Below the pieces are notes generated by a model. That model did no database searches, had not been told where the DNA came from, and worked only from the letters and a program-made list of their open reading frames with translations. From positions 124,001 to 188,000 of the forward strand of contig NZ_JABEPE010000007.1 of NCBI RefSeq assembly GCF_026788005.1: a stretch of 64,000 nucleotides of DNA, written 5' to 3'. This document shows positions 17,784 to 26,284 of this stretch, in pieces (positions within the stretch are counted from its first letter, which is position 1; each line of letters opens with the position of its first letter). The position numbers and the translations under genes are program-made. The stretch is from Alteromonas sp. a30. GTDB lineage: Bacteria; Pseudomonadota; Gammaproteobacteria; Enterobacterales; Alteromonadaceae.

Positions 17784-18836
17784 TTACTCTCCTACAGGGT
17801 TAACAGGCGCACCATCGCTTAAACGGAAAGCGCCTTCTACAACAATGTTATCGCCTTCATTTAAGCCTGAAATGATTTGCACGCTACCGGGGCGTCGTTC
17901 ACCAACAACCACTTCCACGCGTTGAGCTTTGTTATCTGTATCAACTCGGTAAACATACTGTTTGTCGCCAATCGGCACTACCGCGGTTTCGTTAATCATT
18001 AATGCATCCAGCACACGTTTTTCGACGGTTACTTTGAGCAACATGCCCGGGCGTAATTTGAGTTCTGGGTTTGCAATTAACGCTCGTACCTGTACTGCAC
18101 GAGTCACAGGGTCAATACGGGATGCGATACTGCTAACTTTGCCCTCAAATATCTCTCCGGGATAAGCAACGGAGGTTGCTGTAATGGATTGATTGCGAGC
18201 CAAGCTTGGTAGATGTTCTTCAGAAATAGTAAAGTCCAGTTTGATTGTGCTGAGATCATCCAATGTGGTGATAACATCTCCGGGGCGCACCAGTGCGCCT
18301 TGACTCACTTGGCGAATACCTAAAAGTCCAGAAAATGGAGCATAAATAATACGGTCCGAAATTTGTGATTTGGCAATTTCCAATTGGGCTTTTAAGGCGT
18401 CCACGTTAGCTTGTTGTTCATCGAGCAATTGCGCAGAAGCGGAATTAGTTTGAGCTAAGTCGGCAATACGTTTTAACTGGCGTTTTTGTTCTTTTAAGTT
18501 AATTCGAAGCTCTTCTACTTTAGCTTGTTCTTCATTAGAGTTAAGCCTAACAAGCACCTGACCTTGTTTAACTAAATCGCCATCATCAAACAAAATTTGC
18601 GAAATTGTATCGGTTTCTTGTGCAGTAATTGTCAATGCTTCATTGGCTCGGGCTGTGCCGAGCGCTTCAACAACAATAGGAAGCGCTTTCATTGACGCTG
18701 CCGCCAATTTTACTGGAGGAGCAGGTCGATTCTGATTACCTTGCTTCTGAGCTTCTGGAAGATTCAGATAAATCAAAAGTGCGATAACAACAACTAATGC
18801 AACCGCAATAGGGGAAAATGCAGATTTTCGGGACAT
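17784..18836 (-). CDS. RND periplasmic adaptor (membrane fusion protein)
   Basis: 350 residues from ATG 18836. An N-terminal membrane anchor (PIAVALVVVIALLIYLNL) is followed by a barrel-sandwich half with TITAQETDTISQILFDDGDLVKQGQVLVRL and an alpha-helical hairpin (EEQAKVEELRINLKEQKRQLK ...). The second half barrel-sandwich contains YAPFSGLLGIRQVSQGALVRPGD. The beta-barrel and membrane-proximal domains end with VVEGAFRLSDGAPV. It links the downstream permease, 4 bp away, to an outer-membrane channel. There is no divergent regulator. Confidence 0.92.
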   Translation of the reverse strand: MSRKSAFSPIAVALVVVIALLIYLNLPEAQKQGNQNRPAPPVKLAAASMKALPIVVEALGTARANEALTITAQETDTISQILFDDGDLVKQGQVLVRLNSNEEQAKVEELRINLKEQKRQLKRIADLAQTNSASAQLLDEQQANVDALKAQLEIAKSQISDRIIYAPFSGLLGIRQVSQGALVRPGDVITTLDDLSTIKLDFTISEEHLPSLARNQSITATSVAYPGEIFEGKVSSIASRIDPVTRAVQVRALIANPELKLRPGMLLKVTVEKRVLDALMINETAVVPIGDKQYVYRVDTDNKAQRVEVVVGERRPGSVQIISGLNEGDNIVVEGAFRLSDGAPVNPVGE

Positions 18837-18936
18837 CAAGTTTTTTACCTGTATTAAAGCTTTACTATGCTGAAATTAAACGGTAAGTATGAAGTAAAGT
18901 GTCGTTAGCTGGTTGATAAATCCCATTAAAATGGGG

Positions 18937-19518
18937 CTACCAAATAAGTTCTCTGAAGTGTTTTCTACACATTGACTCGTAGCTATCGTTACCACCTACC
19001 TGAACTTGCTCACCGTCTCGAATGGGTTTTCCGGTCTCATCTCTACGAACAACAAAATTTGCTTTACGTCCGCAATGACACACCGTTTTTAGCTCCACAA
19101 GTTTATCAGCCCAAGCTAACAAATACTTGCTGCCCTCAAACGTTTCACCTTGAAAATCAGTACGTAGACCGTATGCCAATACAGGAATGCCTAAATCATC
19201 CACTAAATGGGTTAACTGTTGTACCTGATGCTTGGTGAGAAATTGTGCTTCATCAATGAGCAAGCAATCAATTCGTTTGTTTTCATTGGGTTGAATCTTT
19301 TCTACCGCCGCAAGCATATCGGTGTCGTCAGAGTATAAATGGGCATCAGCTTGAAGGCCGATTCTGGAAGCCACTTTGCCAACGTGATATCTATCATCTA
19401 GTGCGGCAGTAAATATTTCTACTCGCATTCCACGTTCCCGGTAATTATATGCTGATTGTAACAAGGTAGTGGATTTGCCAGCGTTCATCGCTGAATAGTA
19501 AAAATAAAGTTGAGCCAT
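18937..19518 (-). CDS. tdk: Thymidine kinase (type II)
   Basis: 193 residues from ATG 19518 ([17 protein letters not shown]). The frame extends 38 codons upstream but that extension has no family similarity. The P-loop is AMNAGKST, the Walker-B/substrate segment is [11 protein letters not shown], and the lid contains the zinc-binding CHCGRKA plus a second Cys further on. It phosphorylates thymidine with ATP for pyrimidine salvage. It is monocistronic; the 298-bp spacer upstream carries its promoter and that of the divergent receiver-TPR gene, and I saw no further gene in it. Confidence 0.93.
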   Translation of the reverse strand: MAQLYFYYSAMNAGKSTTLLQSAYNYRERGMRVEIFTAALDDRYHVGKVASRIGLQADAHLYSDDTDMLAAVEKIQPNENKRIDCLLIDEAQFLTKHQVQQLTHLVDDLGIPVLAYGLRTDFQGETFEGSKYLLAWADKLVELKTVCHCGRKANFVVRRDETGKPIRDGEQVQVGGNDSYESMCRKHFRELIW

Positions 19519-19816
19519 GACGTTAAAATTCAAATCGTAGGGGCCGCTATTTTGCCTGAAATTGGTTATAACGGATATAGGTAGTGACTTTTTCAATATG
19601 TAAAACTTTGTTTCGCAAGCGGGATGCTTCAATAAACAAATTTAATGACGATTTAGTTAAATACTTCTATATTTTAAACGATAAATACTTAAGTAGGTTG
19701 GTGATCATAAGCCAATCGAAAATAGGTGGTTGGCAATATTAGTGCTCGGTATGTGACGAGTGTCAGGATGTTAAAAATATTGCCACTAAAAGGGACAGGA
19801 TGGTAGTAACGTAGGG

Positions 19817-21508
19817 TTGGGTAGGTTGATAGAAATTCCTCCGATTAAACAAATTAGCGAGCAACAAGCTTTGGTGATCGATGATCAAAGCTTGGTGCAT
19901 GATGTGATTAAATCAGCATTGCTTGAATTGGGCATCGGCTCGGTTCGTACGGCTGAAAATGCTTACTATGCAGCACGTTTATGTGCTGAAGAAACCTTCG
20001 ATATTATTATCATTTCGTTCAACGTTAAGAGCGATAAAGACGGTTTTCATCTTCTTGAAGAACTCAAGCTTAAAGGCCATATCACCAAGAGTACCGTGGT
20101 GATTTTCTTAAGCGCAGAAACCTCATCATCTTTAGTCAATTGCGTGATAGAGCTACAACCTAATGACTTTTGGGTTAAACCGCTGGACCGTAAAAAAGTA
20201 TTGGAGCGCTTAAAGCAAGTGCTGTTGGTTAAACGAAAGCTCTATCGTTTGCACTATTGTGTTGATCACCAAGAATACGCCTCGGCTATTTACATCGGAG
20301 AAAGGCAACTCACCGATAATTCTATTGCTACTTATCATCCACACATTAAACGCTTAATTGGCGAATGTTTGATGAATTTACGTGAATATCATGATGCGGA
20401 AATTTTCTATCAAAACTTAATGCAAGATTTAGATTATGGTTGGGTAAAAATTGCCTTAGCGAGGGCGTTACTAAAGCAAGAAAAAGAGCAAGAAGCGGCA
20501 GCGCTAATTGGAGAATTAAAAGGGCGTAAAGATACCTGTTTCATGGCTTACGATTTACTAGCGCAATATTACATTGAGCACGAGAATTATGCACAAGCCT
20601 ATGAAGAAATAAAAATGGCTACTGAATTGGCGCCTCGTAATATTGATAGGAATAAAAAGTCGTGTAATTTGGCGCGGTTAAATCACGATAAGAAAGGCCA
20701 GTACGTTGCGACACAAAACATGGCCAAATATGCCAAAAACTCCATTCATGACTCACCTGAGCTAATGTTAAATGTTATTCGTTCAGGACTCGATCTAGCA
20801 TCTACACTTTCTGAAATGGAAGCATCAAAAATATTGCAAAAATCTGAGCGGCTGATTTCACAACTTGAAGCAGAATACGGAAAAGCTGAGCTGAAAGAAC
20901 AGATCAATGTAATTCAAGTTCGTATGATGTGTTTACGTGATGAAAAGAAAAAAGCCGAAGCGTTACTCAAAGAAGAAGTGGGTAAAGAGCTGTTGGAGTC
21001 TTTGGAAGATAACCTTGATAAAGTGAAGGCATTTCATGCACTGGGTTATCGAGAAGAATGTTTGCGTTTATTAGATGAATTGAAAGCGCAAATTGCAGAT
21101 GATTCGTTTGCAGGGAGTGTGATTAAGCAATACATCGAGCAAGAAGCGCTTGAACGTAAAGACATCCATTTCTCACCCAAAGAATTAACTGAAATGGCAA
21201 CCGAGCACTACCGCAATAAGCGTTATATGCCTGCTTATATGGAGCTTAGCAAAGCCTTTGTTCTCTCACCCCACAGCAAACCTATCGCAATGAATGTCCT
21301 CAAAGTGCTTTCTGCGCTCAAAGAGCAAGGGATGCTTGATAGCTTACAAAAAGAGAATGCAGCCAGAGCCTATGATTTGCTAAAAGATCAACGTCTTGGC
21401 GGCGAGCAGCAACACATCTTTCAGCAGTACAGTGAGGTGCTTGAGTTAGAAGTGTTAAGTCAGGAGTTGAAAGAGAAAGCTGAGAAAGCCGTTTTGGCAG
21501 CGAGCTAA
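19817..21508 (+). CDS. Receiver-TPR protein with a degenerate phosphoacceptor
   Basis: 563 residues. The receiver domain (about 10-130) keeps the acidic pair in LVIDDQSLVHDVI, the SAE stretch and the lysine in FWVKPLD. The strand that should carry the phosphorylated Asp reads FDIIIISFNVKSDKDGF, with Ser at that position, so normal phosphorylation is unlikely. The remainder (about 150-560) is all-helical with TPR-like motifs (YHDAEIFYQNLMQDLDYGWVKIALARALL; YAQAYEEIKMATELAPRN). No DNA-binding or enzymatic domain is visible. It starts at TTG (19817 or 19826) with poor ribosome sites. It probably acts as a protein-protein adaptor. Confidence 0.8.
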   Translation: MGRLIEIPPIKQISEQQALVIDDQSLVHDVIKSALLELGIGSVRTAENAYYAARLCAEETFDIIIISFNVKSDKDGFHLLEELKLKGHITKSTVVIFLSAETSSSLVNCVIELQPNDFWVKPLDRKKVLERLKQVLLVKRKLYRLHYCVDHQEYASAIYIGERQLTDNSIATYHPHIKRLIGECLMNLREYHDAEIFYQNLMQDLDYGWVKIALARALLKQEKEQEAAALIGELKGRKDTCFMAYDLLAQYYIEHENYAQAYEEIKMATELAPRNIDRNKKSCNLARLNHDKKGQYVATQNMAKYAKNSIHDSPELMLNVIRSGLDLASTLSEMEASKILQKSERLISQLEAEYGKAELKEQINVIQVRMMCLRDEKKKAEALLKEEVGKELLESLEDNLDKVKAFHALGYREECLRLLDELKAQIADDSFAGSVIKQYIEQEALERKDIHFSPKELTEMATEHYRNKRYMPAYMELSKAFVLSPHSKPIAMNVLKVLSALKEQGMLDSLQKENAARAYDLLKDQRLGGEQQHIFQQYSEVLELEVLSQELKEKAEKAVLAAS

Positions 21509-21556
21509 AACACAAGGGTTAGCTCGCTACTCTATGGGAAAATGGGAAAACAAAAG

Positions 21557-22756
21557 TTAGTGGGCTTGCGCGTAGTTTTCTACTGCTGACCAAACTCTTA
21601 AGAAGTTTTCACCCAAAATTTGTTTGATATGTTTATGGCTGTAGCCTCTATCTAGCAAACCTTGCACAAGATTAGGGTAGGTCGACACGTCTTTTAATCC
21701 TTCAGGCAGAGAGTCACCCACACCGTCGAAATCAGAGCCAATGCCCACATGATCAATCCCCGCGACTTCTACAACATGGTCGATGTGATCTAATACCACA
21801 TCAATATCAGCAAATGGGAATGGGTTATTTTGGCGGTATTTGTCTTCAAACGCCTTCACTTGCGCTTCGTCGTTGCTGTTCTTTTCTTTTACTTCATCGC
21901 GTTTTTTGTTGAATTGAGAAACCCATGAATTTGATGAAGCAGAGACAAAGCTTGACCCAAAGTTGATCATGACAACCCCGCCATTATGCTTAATGGCTTT
22001 CAGCATTTTGTCATCCATATTGCGTTCAAACCCTGGTGTGAATTTGCGTAAAGAAGAGTGCGAAGCAATAACCGGAACGTTGGTTAATTCAATAACTTGA
22101 TAGAAAGCGTCATCGGACACATGAGAAATATCAATCATGATGCCAATATCGTTCATTTCTTTAACCAGCTTTTTTCCAAAGGGACTGAGCCCTTTCCATT
22201 TGCGACGCAAATCATAGGAAGAGTCGGCAATATGGTTGCTTTGGGAGTGAGCCAAAGTAATGTAGTGAATACCTCGGTGATAAAAATGCGATAGTAGCGA
22301 TAAATCGCCTTGAATCGGCGAACCATTTTCCATGCCTAAGGGAAGGGAAATTAATCCTTTATCAAATTGAGAACGGACATCTGTGACGGTTTTTGCAATC
22401 GCAAATTTATTGGGTGCACGACCTACAATCGCCTCCACATAATCAATCAGTTCATTGGCCATTGCCGTTGATTGTGCGGAATTGTCTAAGGACGCAGGTG
22501 TATAAATTGACATAAAAGGAGCGTTTAACCCGCCAGAAATTGCTCGAGGATAATCAAAGTCACCGTCCTGAGTGGCTTGTGTTACGTCACCCCAGGTTTT
22601 ATGGAGGCGGTAAGGCACATCAATATGCGAGTCGATAATGATATTGTGCTGTGATAGGGCGATAGCTTCCTGGCTTGGCGCAGCATTGGCCGTCAAAGCA
22701 CTTGCCAGCATAAGTGTCGCTAAAGTTTGGATGTTGTGTTTCACGAGTATGTTCAT
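21557..22756 (-). CDS. Membrane dipeptidase, peptidase family M19
   Basis: 399 residues with a signal peptide (LATLMLASALTANAA). The zinc ligands appear in the family order: HxD in IIDSHIDVPYR, Glu in GMENGSPI, His in DISHVSDDAF, His in VIASHSSLR, and Asp in HVGIGSDFDG. M19 enzymes hydrolyse dipeptides, including some D-residue-containing ones, here in the periplasm. It is convergent with the receiver-TPR gene and appears monocistronic. Confidence 0.92.
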   Translation of the reverse strand: MNILVKHNIQTLATLMLASALTANAAPSQEAIALSQHNIIIDSHIDVPYRLHKTWGDVTQATQDGDFDYPRAISGGLNAPFMSIYTPASLDNSAQSTAMANELIDYVEAIVGRAPNKFAIAKTVTDVRSQFDKGLISLPLGMENGSPIQGDLSLLSHFYHRGIHYITLAHSQSNHIADSSYDLRRKWKGLSPFGKKLVKEMNDIGIMIDISHVSDDAFYQVIELTNVPVIASHSSLRKFTPGFERNMDDKMLKAIKHNGGVVMINFGSSFVSASSNSWVSQFNKKRDEVKEKNSNDEAQVKAFEDKYRQNNPFPFADIDVVLDHIDHVVEVAGIDHVGIGSDFDGVGDSLPEGLKDVSTYPNLVQGLLDRGYSHKHIKQILGENFLRVWSAVENYAQAH

Positions 22757-22916
22757 GAATTTTTATTCATTATTTGGAAAGAGAATATAACCGAGATGGT
22801 AGTGATAAAGAATTTTATCTCGTTAATCAAGTGGAATATGATGCACCTTAGGACAGTTAACTCACCGTGAAGCTCGTGTAACACTGTCTATGAGAAGTCT
22901 ATAAAACGGAGAAATA

Positions 22917-24149
22917 ATGAGTGCTTTTTTTCATTCGAGTGTAGCGGGTAGGCTCAATACCTTCGCTGCAATGGCTGTGCAATGCTTGTTATTGGGCCAT
23001 GTTTCATCGGCTCAGGCCGACATTGAACTAACCGGTAAAGTCATTTTAGAGCACCGCTTTTTCTTACAAGATGCAGCCGAACCAAGACAAGGCGATAATC
23101 AAACGTCAATACTGTTTGAACCAGAAATCTACACCCAGTGGAATGACGGCGACAACGCCTTGCTTTTTAAACCCTTCATACGCTTAGATGAACAAGATTC
23201 GGAGCGAACGCATGGCGACATTCGCGAACTTACTTGGTTTCAGTTTGGTTCAGATTGGGAAGTTAAAGCCGGGATGGGCAAGGTCTTTTGGGGGCAAACC
23301 GAATCGCAACATTTAGTGGATGTGATCAACCAAACCGACTCTATTGAAGCGGTGGATGGCGAGGATAAACTCGGTCAACCAATGGTGAGTGGCACCTTGA
23401 TTCGAGATTGGGGAACAACATCGCTGTTTGTCTTACCTTATTTTAGAGAGCGAACATTTCCGGGCATTGAAGGACGAATACGCCCACAACTGTTAGTGGA
23501 TACAGATAATCCCATCTATGAATCTTCTCAGGAGCGACACCATATTGATTGGGCCGCGCGTTACAGCCATACCCTTGGTGATTGGGATGTTGGACTATCG
23601 TATTTCGATGGCACCTCTAGAGAGCCATTCTTTATTGCAGATACCAGCGGAGCCGCACCGGTATTGCGTCCTTGGTATTTACAAATGACACAGATAGGCG
23701 TGGACCTGCTTTCAGTAGTGGATTCATGGTTATTAAAGTTTGAAGGAATAAGCCGGGATACCAGCGAAGGCCGCTTTTTTGCTATGACAGGTGGGTTTGA
23801 ATATACGCAGGTCGGCATTATGGATTCTGTAATGGATGTAGGCTGGTTAATGGAGTATCAGTTTGACGACCGTGACCAAAGCGCAACTGGGCCGGGACAA
23901 AATGACTTATTTGTTGGGAGTCGCATCGTTTTTAATGATGTTGATGGAACCGAAGTGCTTCTGGGATATGTACAAGATTTAGACGACTCATCCAGTTATT
24001 CCGCTTTCATTGAAGCTGGAAGCAGAATCAATAGCCAGCTTAAATGGAGTTTGGATGCTTGGTTCTTTAGTGCTGATGAACCGACAGATTTAGTGTATGC
24101 CTTTAGGCGAGATGATTTTATACAGCTAAATTTAGAATACTATTTTTAA
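22917..24149 (+). CDS. Outer-membrane beta-barrel protein, unknown
   Basis: 410 residues. A signal peptide ends near SSAQA, and the mature part has repeating amphipathic strands with many aromatic and Asp/Glu residues. It ends in LNLEYYF, the terminal-Phe signature for outer-membrane assembly. The length and strand pattern suggest a porin-sized barrel. Segments such as WQVKAGMGKVFWGQTE-type (GMGKVFWGQTESQHLVD) and GLSYFDGTSREPFF look conserved, but I do not recognise a named family. It is divergent from the dipeptidase gene across a 160-bp spacer, which may be a shared promoter region. Confidence 0.75.
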   Translation: MSAFFHSSVAGRLNTFAAMAVQCLLLGHVSSAQADIELTGKVILEHRFFLQDAAEPRQGDNQTSILFEPEIYTQWNDGDNALLFKPFIRLDEQDSERTHGDIRELTWFQFGSDWEVKAGMGKVFWGQTESQHLVDVINQTDSIEAVDGEDKLGQPMVSGTLIRDWGTTSLFVLPYFRERTFPGIEGRIRPQLLVDTDNPIYESSQERHHIDWAARYSHTLGDWDVGLSYFDGTSREPFFIADTSGAAPVLRPWYLQMTQIGVDLLSVVDSWLLKFEGISRDTSEGRFFAMTGGFEYTQVGIMDSVMDVGWLMEYQFDDRDQSATGPGQNDLFVGSRIVFNDVDGTEVLLGYVQDLDDSSSYSAFIEAGSRINSQLKWSLDAWFFSADEPTDLVYAFRRDDFIQLNLEYYF

Positions 24150-24189
24150 CGGCGCTAATTGATTAGGGTTTCCGTCGTATTAAAGCAGG

Positions 24190-24960
24190 CTAGTTGCTGG
24201 GTTTCTGAAACGCTTTCCAGCAACTATCGTCTTCTTTGTGAATTTGGTTCTGAATCTCTTTAATGGCAGCGGCCACTTGAGGTGCTAAACGCGCATGCGA
24301 TTCATGTAAATAATGGAAACCGTGGATGGTTTCTAAGTATGCAGTGTTCGCTTTTTGGGGAAAAGCTTGTTGGTGGTAATGAGCGCTAATGATCTCAATA
24401 TAAGCGTCAATCTTACCCTGCTCAAAAGAGGTTTTGAGTAAGTGGTAATTGGTATAGCGCAATTGAGTGATTTCGCTGTCGGCCAATAAATCATCAAAAT
24501 GTGAGCTACCTCCTACAGAACCTAGCGAGAATTTCTTCTGTTCCAGCAGGTTTGCGTTGCACTCAATATGGGGTTGGCAAACAAGGTAGATTCTGGCTTC
24601 TCCCAGCATTTGCACAGGAATAAAGTGGCTATTTGATTTATGGATATTTTCTGTTCGAATAGTATCGCCATCCAATAAACCTTGGTCCAGCAATCGGATT
24701 GAGCGTTCTTCATTGAGCTGTAAAAATTCAATATCAATTCCTAAGCGTTGATAAGCTGCTTGAATAAGAGGTTGATAATAATGCTCTACGGCCGCATGTG
24801 AACTAGTGCTAAAGGTCAATGATTTTGGAAGTTTGGTGGTGGATGTCGTGTTGACAGCATGCGCAATAGGAGACAACAGAATAAGTGCAAAAATGCTATA
24901 TTCTGCTATCTTTTTCAATAAGTTAGTCAGCGATAATACGATCGGTCGTTGTCTTATCAT
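24190..24960 (-). CDS. Periplasmic substrate-binding-like protein (SBP_bac_3 fold)
   Basis: 256 residues. A signal peptide (YSIFALILLSPIAHA) precedes a two-lobe binding-protein pattern: LTFSTSSHAAVEHYYQPLIQAAYQRLGI, LLDQGLLDGDTIRTEN, then LGSVGGSSHFDDLL and FEQGKIDAYIEIIS. Such stand-alone proteins resemble amino-acid ABC binding proteins, but no permease or ATPase gene is nearby. The ligand is unknown. Confidence 0.75.
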   Translation of the reverse strand: MIRQRPIVLSLTNLLKKIAEYSIFALILLSPIAHAVNTTSTTKLPKSLTFSTSSHAAVEHYYQPLIQAAYQRLGIDIEFLQLNEERSIRLLDQGLLDGDTIRTENIHKSNSHFIPVQMLGEARIYLVCQPHIECNANLLEQKKFSLGSVGGSSHFDDLLADSEITQLRYTNYHLLKTSFEQGKIDAYIEIISAHYHQQAFPQKANTAYLETIHGFHYLHESHARLAPQVAAAIKEIQNQIHKEDDSCWKAFQKPSN

Positions 24961-25092
24961 AGTCCGTTTCGCCTATTAGTGCTTTTTCCGTAACCTAGCC
25001 TGTCTAATAAAGAAATATGAAGCTGAACTCTTCGCTATTATGAATAAAGTTTATCAATATGTCAGATTTTTTATATCTGTCTAGGGGGAACA

Positions 25093-25350
25093 ATGAAAAA
25101 TGAGCTCGATAATAAACTGATCTTACGTGTATTTGAAAAGATTCGTGAGCATGGAGAAAAGACAGAAGATAAGTATTTGTTGGAAGGCATTTATGCTACC
25201 ACAGACTTCGACGGCTATACGCTTTACATCAATGATGCAAATGTGACGTTGCAATTTGGTTTCCATAACCAATATCACTTTCAGTACAGTAATGAAGAAC
25301 AACGTCATCAATTCGAACTAAAACTCAAGCGAATAGATGAAAATTACTAA
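25093..25350 (+). CDS. DUF3081 family protein
   Basis: 85 residues. The core KIREHGEKTEDKYLLEGI and DFDGYTLYINDANVTLQFGFHNQYHF match the DUF3081 family of gammaproteobacteria. A GGGGGA ribosome site precedes the ATG. It has no signal peptide and no known function. It converges on the small gene at 25386-25559. Confidence 0.85.
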   Translation: MKNELDNKLILRVFEKIREHGEKTEDKYLLEGIYATTDFDGYTLYINDANVTLQFGFHNQYHFQYSNEEQRHQFELKLKRIDENY

Positions 25351-25385
25351 ACGCTCAGTCTTACAGAAAAGAGGCTAGCGTGACC

Positions 25386-25559
25386 TTAGTCGGCTGCTTC
25401 TTTGCTGGCTTCTTTTTCTATATATTCAATGGCTTCTTTCATGCTACCAAAAGCCGAGATAAGATTGTTTCTACCACGTTCGATAAGGTCAGGATTATTA
25501 GACTCTGCCATCATCCAAACCCAAGTGCGGATCAACGATTCAGGTGGTTTTTTATTCAC
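25386..25559 (-). CDS. Small protein of 57 residues, unknown
   Basis: An open frame starting at GTG 25559 with AAGGA exactly 7 bases upstream and ending at TAA 25386-25388. The product begins VNKKPPESLIRTWVWMMAES and continues with a helical segment containing LIERGRNNLISAFGSMKEA, ending in a charged tail rich in Lys, Glu and Ala. It is cytoplasmic and soluble by composition. The combination of a good ribosome site, protein-like composition and a snug convergent position beside the DUF3081 gene argues that it is real. The family is not recognised. Confidence 0.68.
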   Translation of the reverse strand: MNKKPPESLIRTWVWMMAESNNPDLIERGRNNLISAFGSMKEAIEYIEKEASKEAAD

Positions 25560-25712
25560 AATAGATTCCTTGTCTGAGATATAGCGCGGCTAAAATCACT
25601 TTTCCCGCCAATTTAACGATTAATCATTGCCTTGAGTGCAAAATTCGGCGCAAATTATAGGGCATTGAATAGCGGTTGTCGCGTGCATTTTCAATGTTTT
25701 GTGTAGCAATTC

Positions 25713-26162
25713 TCAGTTATCTAATGTGGATTCTTCAGGGAAGCGATCTTCAACTTGGGTGAGTGAGGCTAAAAAGCGGGTGACGACTTGCATTTCCTCT
25801 GGGGAAAAAGTAGCTGCAATTTTTTGATTAAATTCGCGCAGTAACTCGTAGCCTTTGGGTAAGATGTCCTTAGCTTTATCGGACAAATAAATGCGGTAAG
25901 AGCGAGCATCGTCTTTGCAGGGGCTTTTTTTCACTAGGTCGGTATTCAACATTCGCGTTACTAAGCCCGTAATGGCTGAATTGTTGAGTGCGAGTCCAGC
26001 GCTTAAGTCTTTAAGCAAGCAGCCATCGTTTTTCTGTAAAAACAATAACGCTGACAATTGCACACAGCTAATATTTAAACGGGTCATGCATCGTTTATCA
26101 GCAAGTTTAAACATGGCATGGTGGCCGAGATGCATAAGGAAAAAGAGTCTATCTTCAGACAT
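25713..26162 (-). CDS. MarR family transcriptional regulator
   Basis: 149 residues with the MarR winged helix: ISCVQLSALLFLQKNDGCLLKDLSAGLALNNSAITGLVTRMLNTDLVKKSPCKDDARSYRIYLSDKAKDIL in parts, flanked by dimerisation helices. The recognition helix is NNSAITGLVTRM and the wing is DDARSYRIY. It is separated from the divergent or co-oriented neighbours by short spacers. The next gene upstream is the hybrid kinase on the same strand, 122 bp away. Ligand and targets are unknown. Confidence 0.88.
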   Translation of the reverse strand: MSEDRLFFLMHLGHHAMFKLADKRCMTRLNISCVQLSALLFLQKNDGCLLKDLSAGLALNNSAITGLVTRMLNTDLVKKSPCKDDARSYRIYLSDKAKDILPKGYELLREFNQKIAATFSPEEMQVVTRFLASLTQVEDRFPEESTLDN

Positions 26163-26284
26163 AATCGTGGTTTGAGCTTTCGTAAAAGTTTAGGGATTGT
26201 TAATGTCAGCGTTTTGCGCGCTCAGGCAAGTGTACACATTTCTAAGGTGCGGTGATAGCGAGGCAAGCATAAATACCTCGATGA

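Noticed and set aside
18937-19632. Longer thymidine kinase starting at 19632
   Set aside because: The 38 extra codons are not family-like; [16 protein letters not shown] is the normal start.
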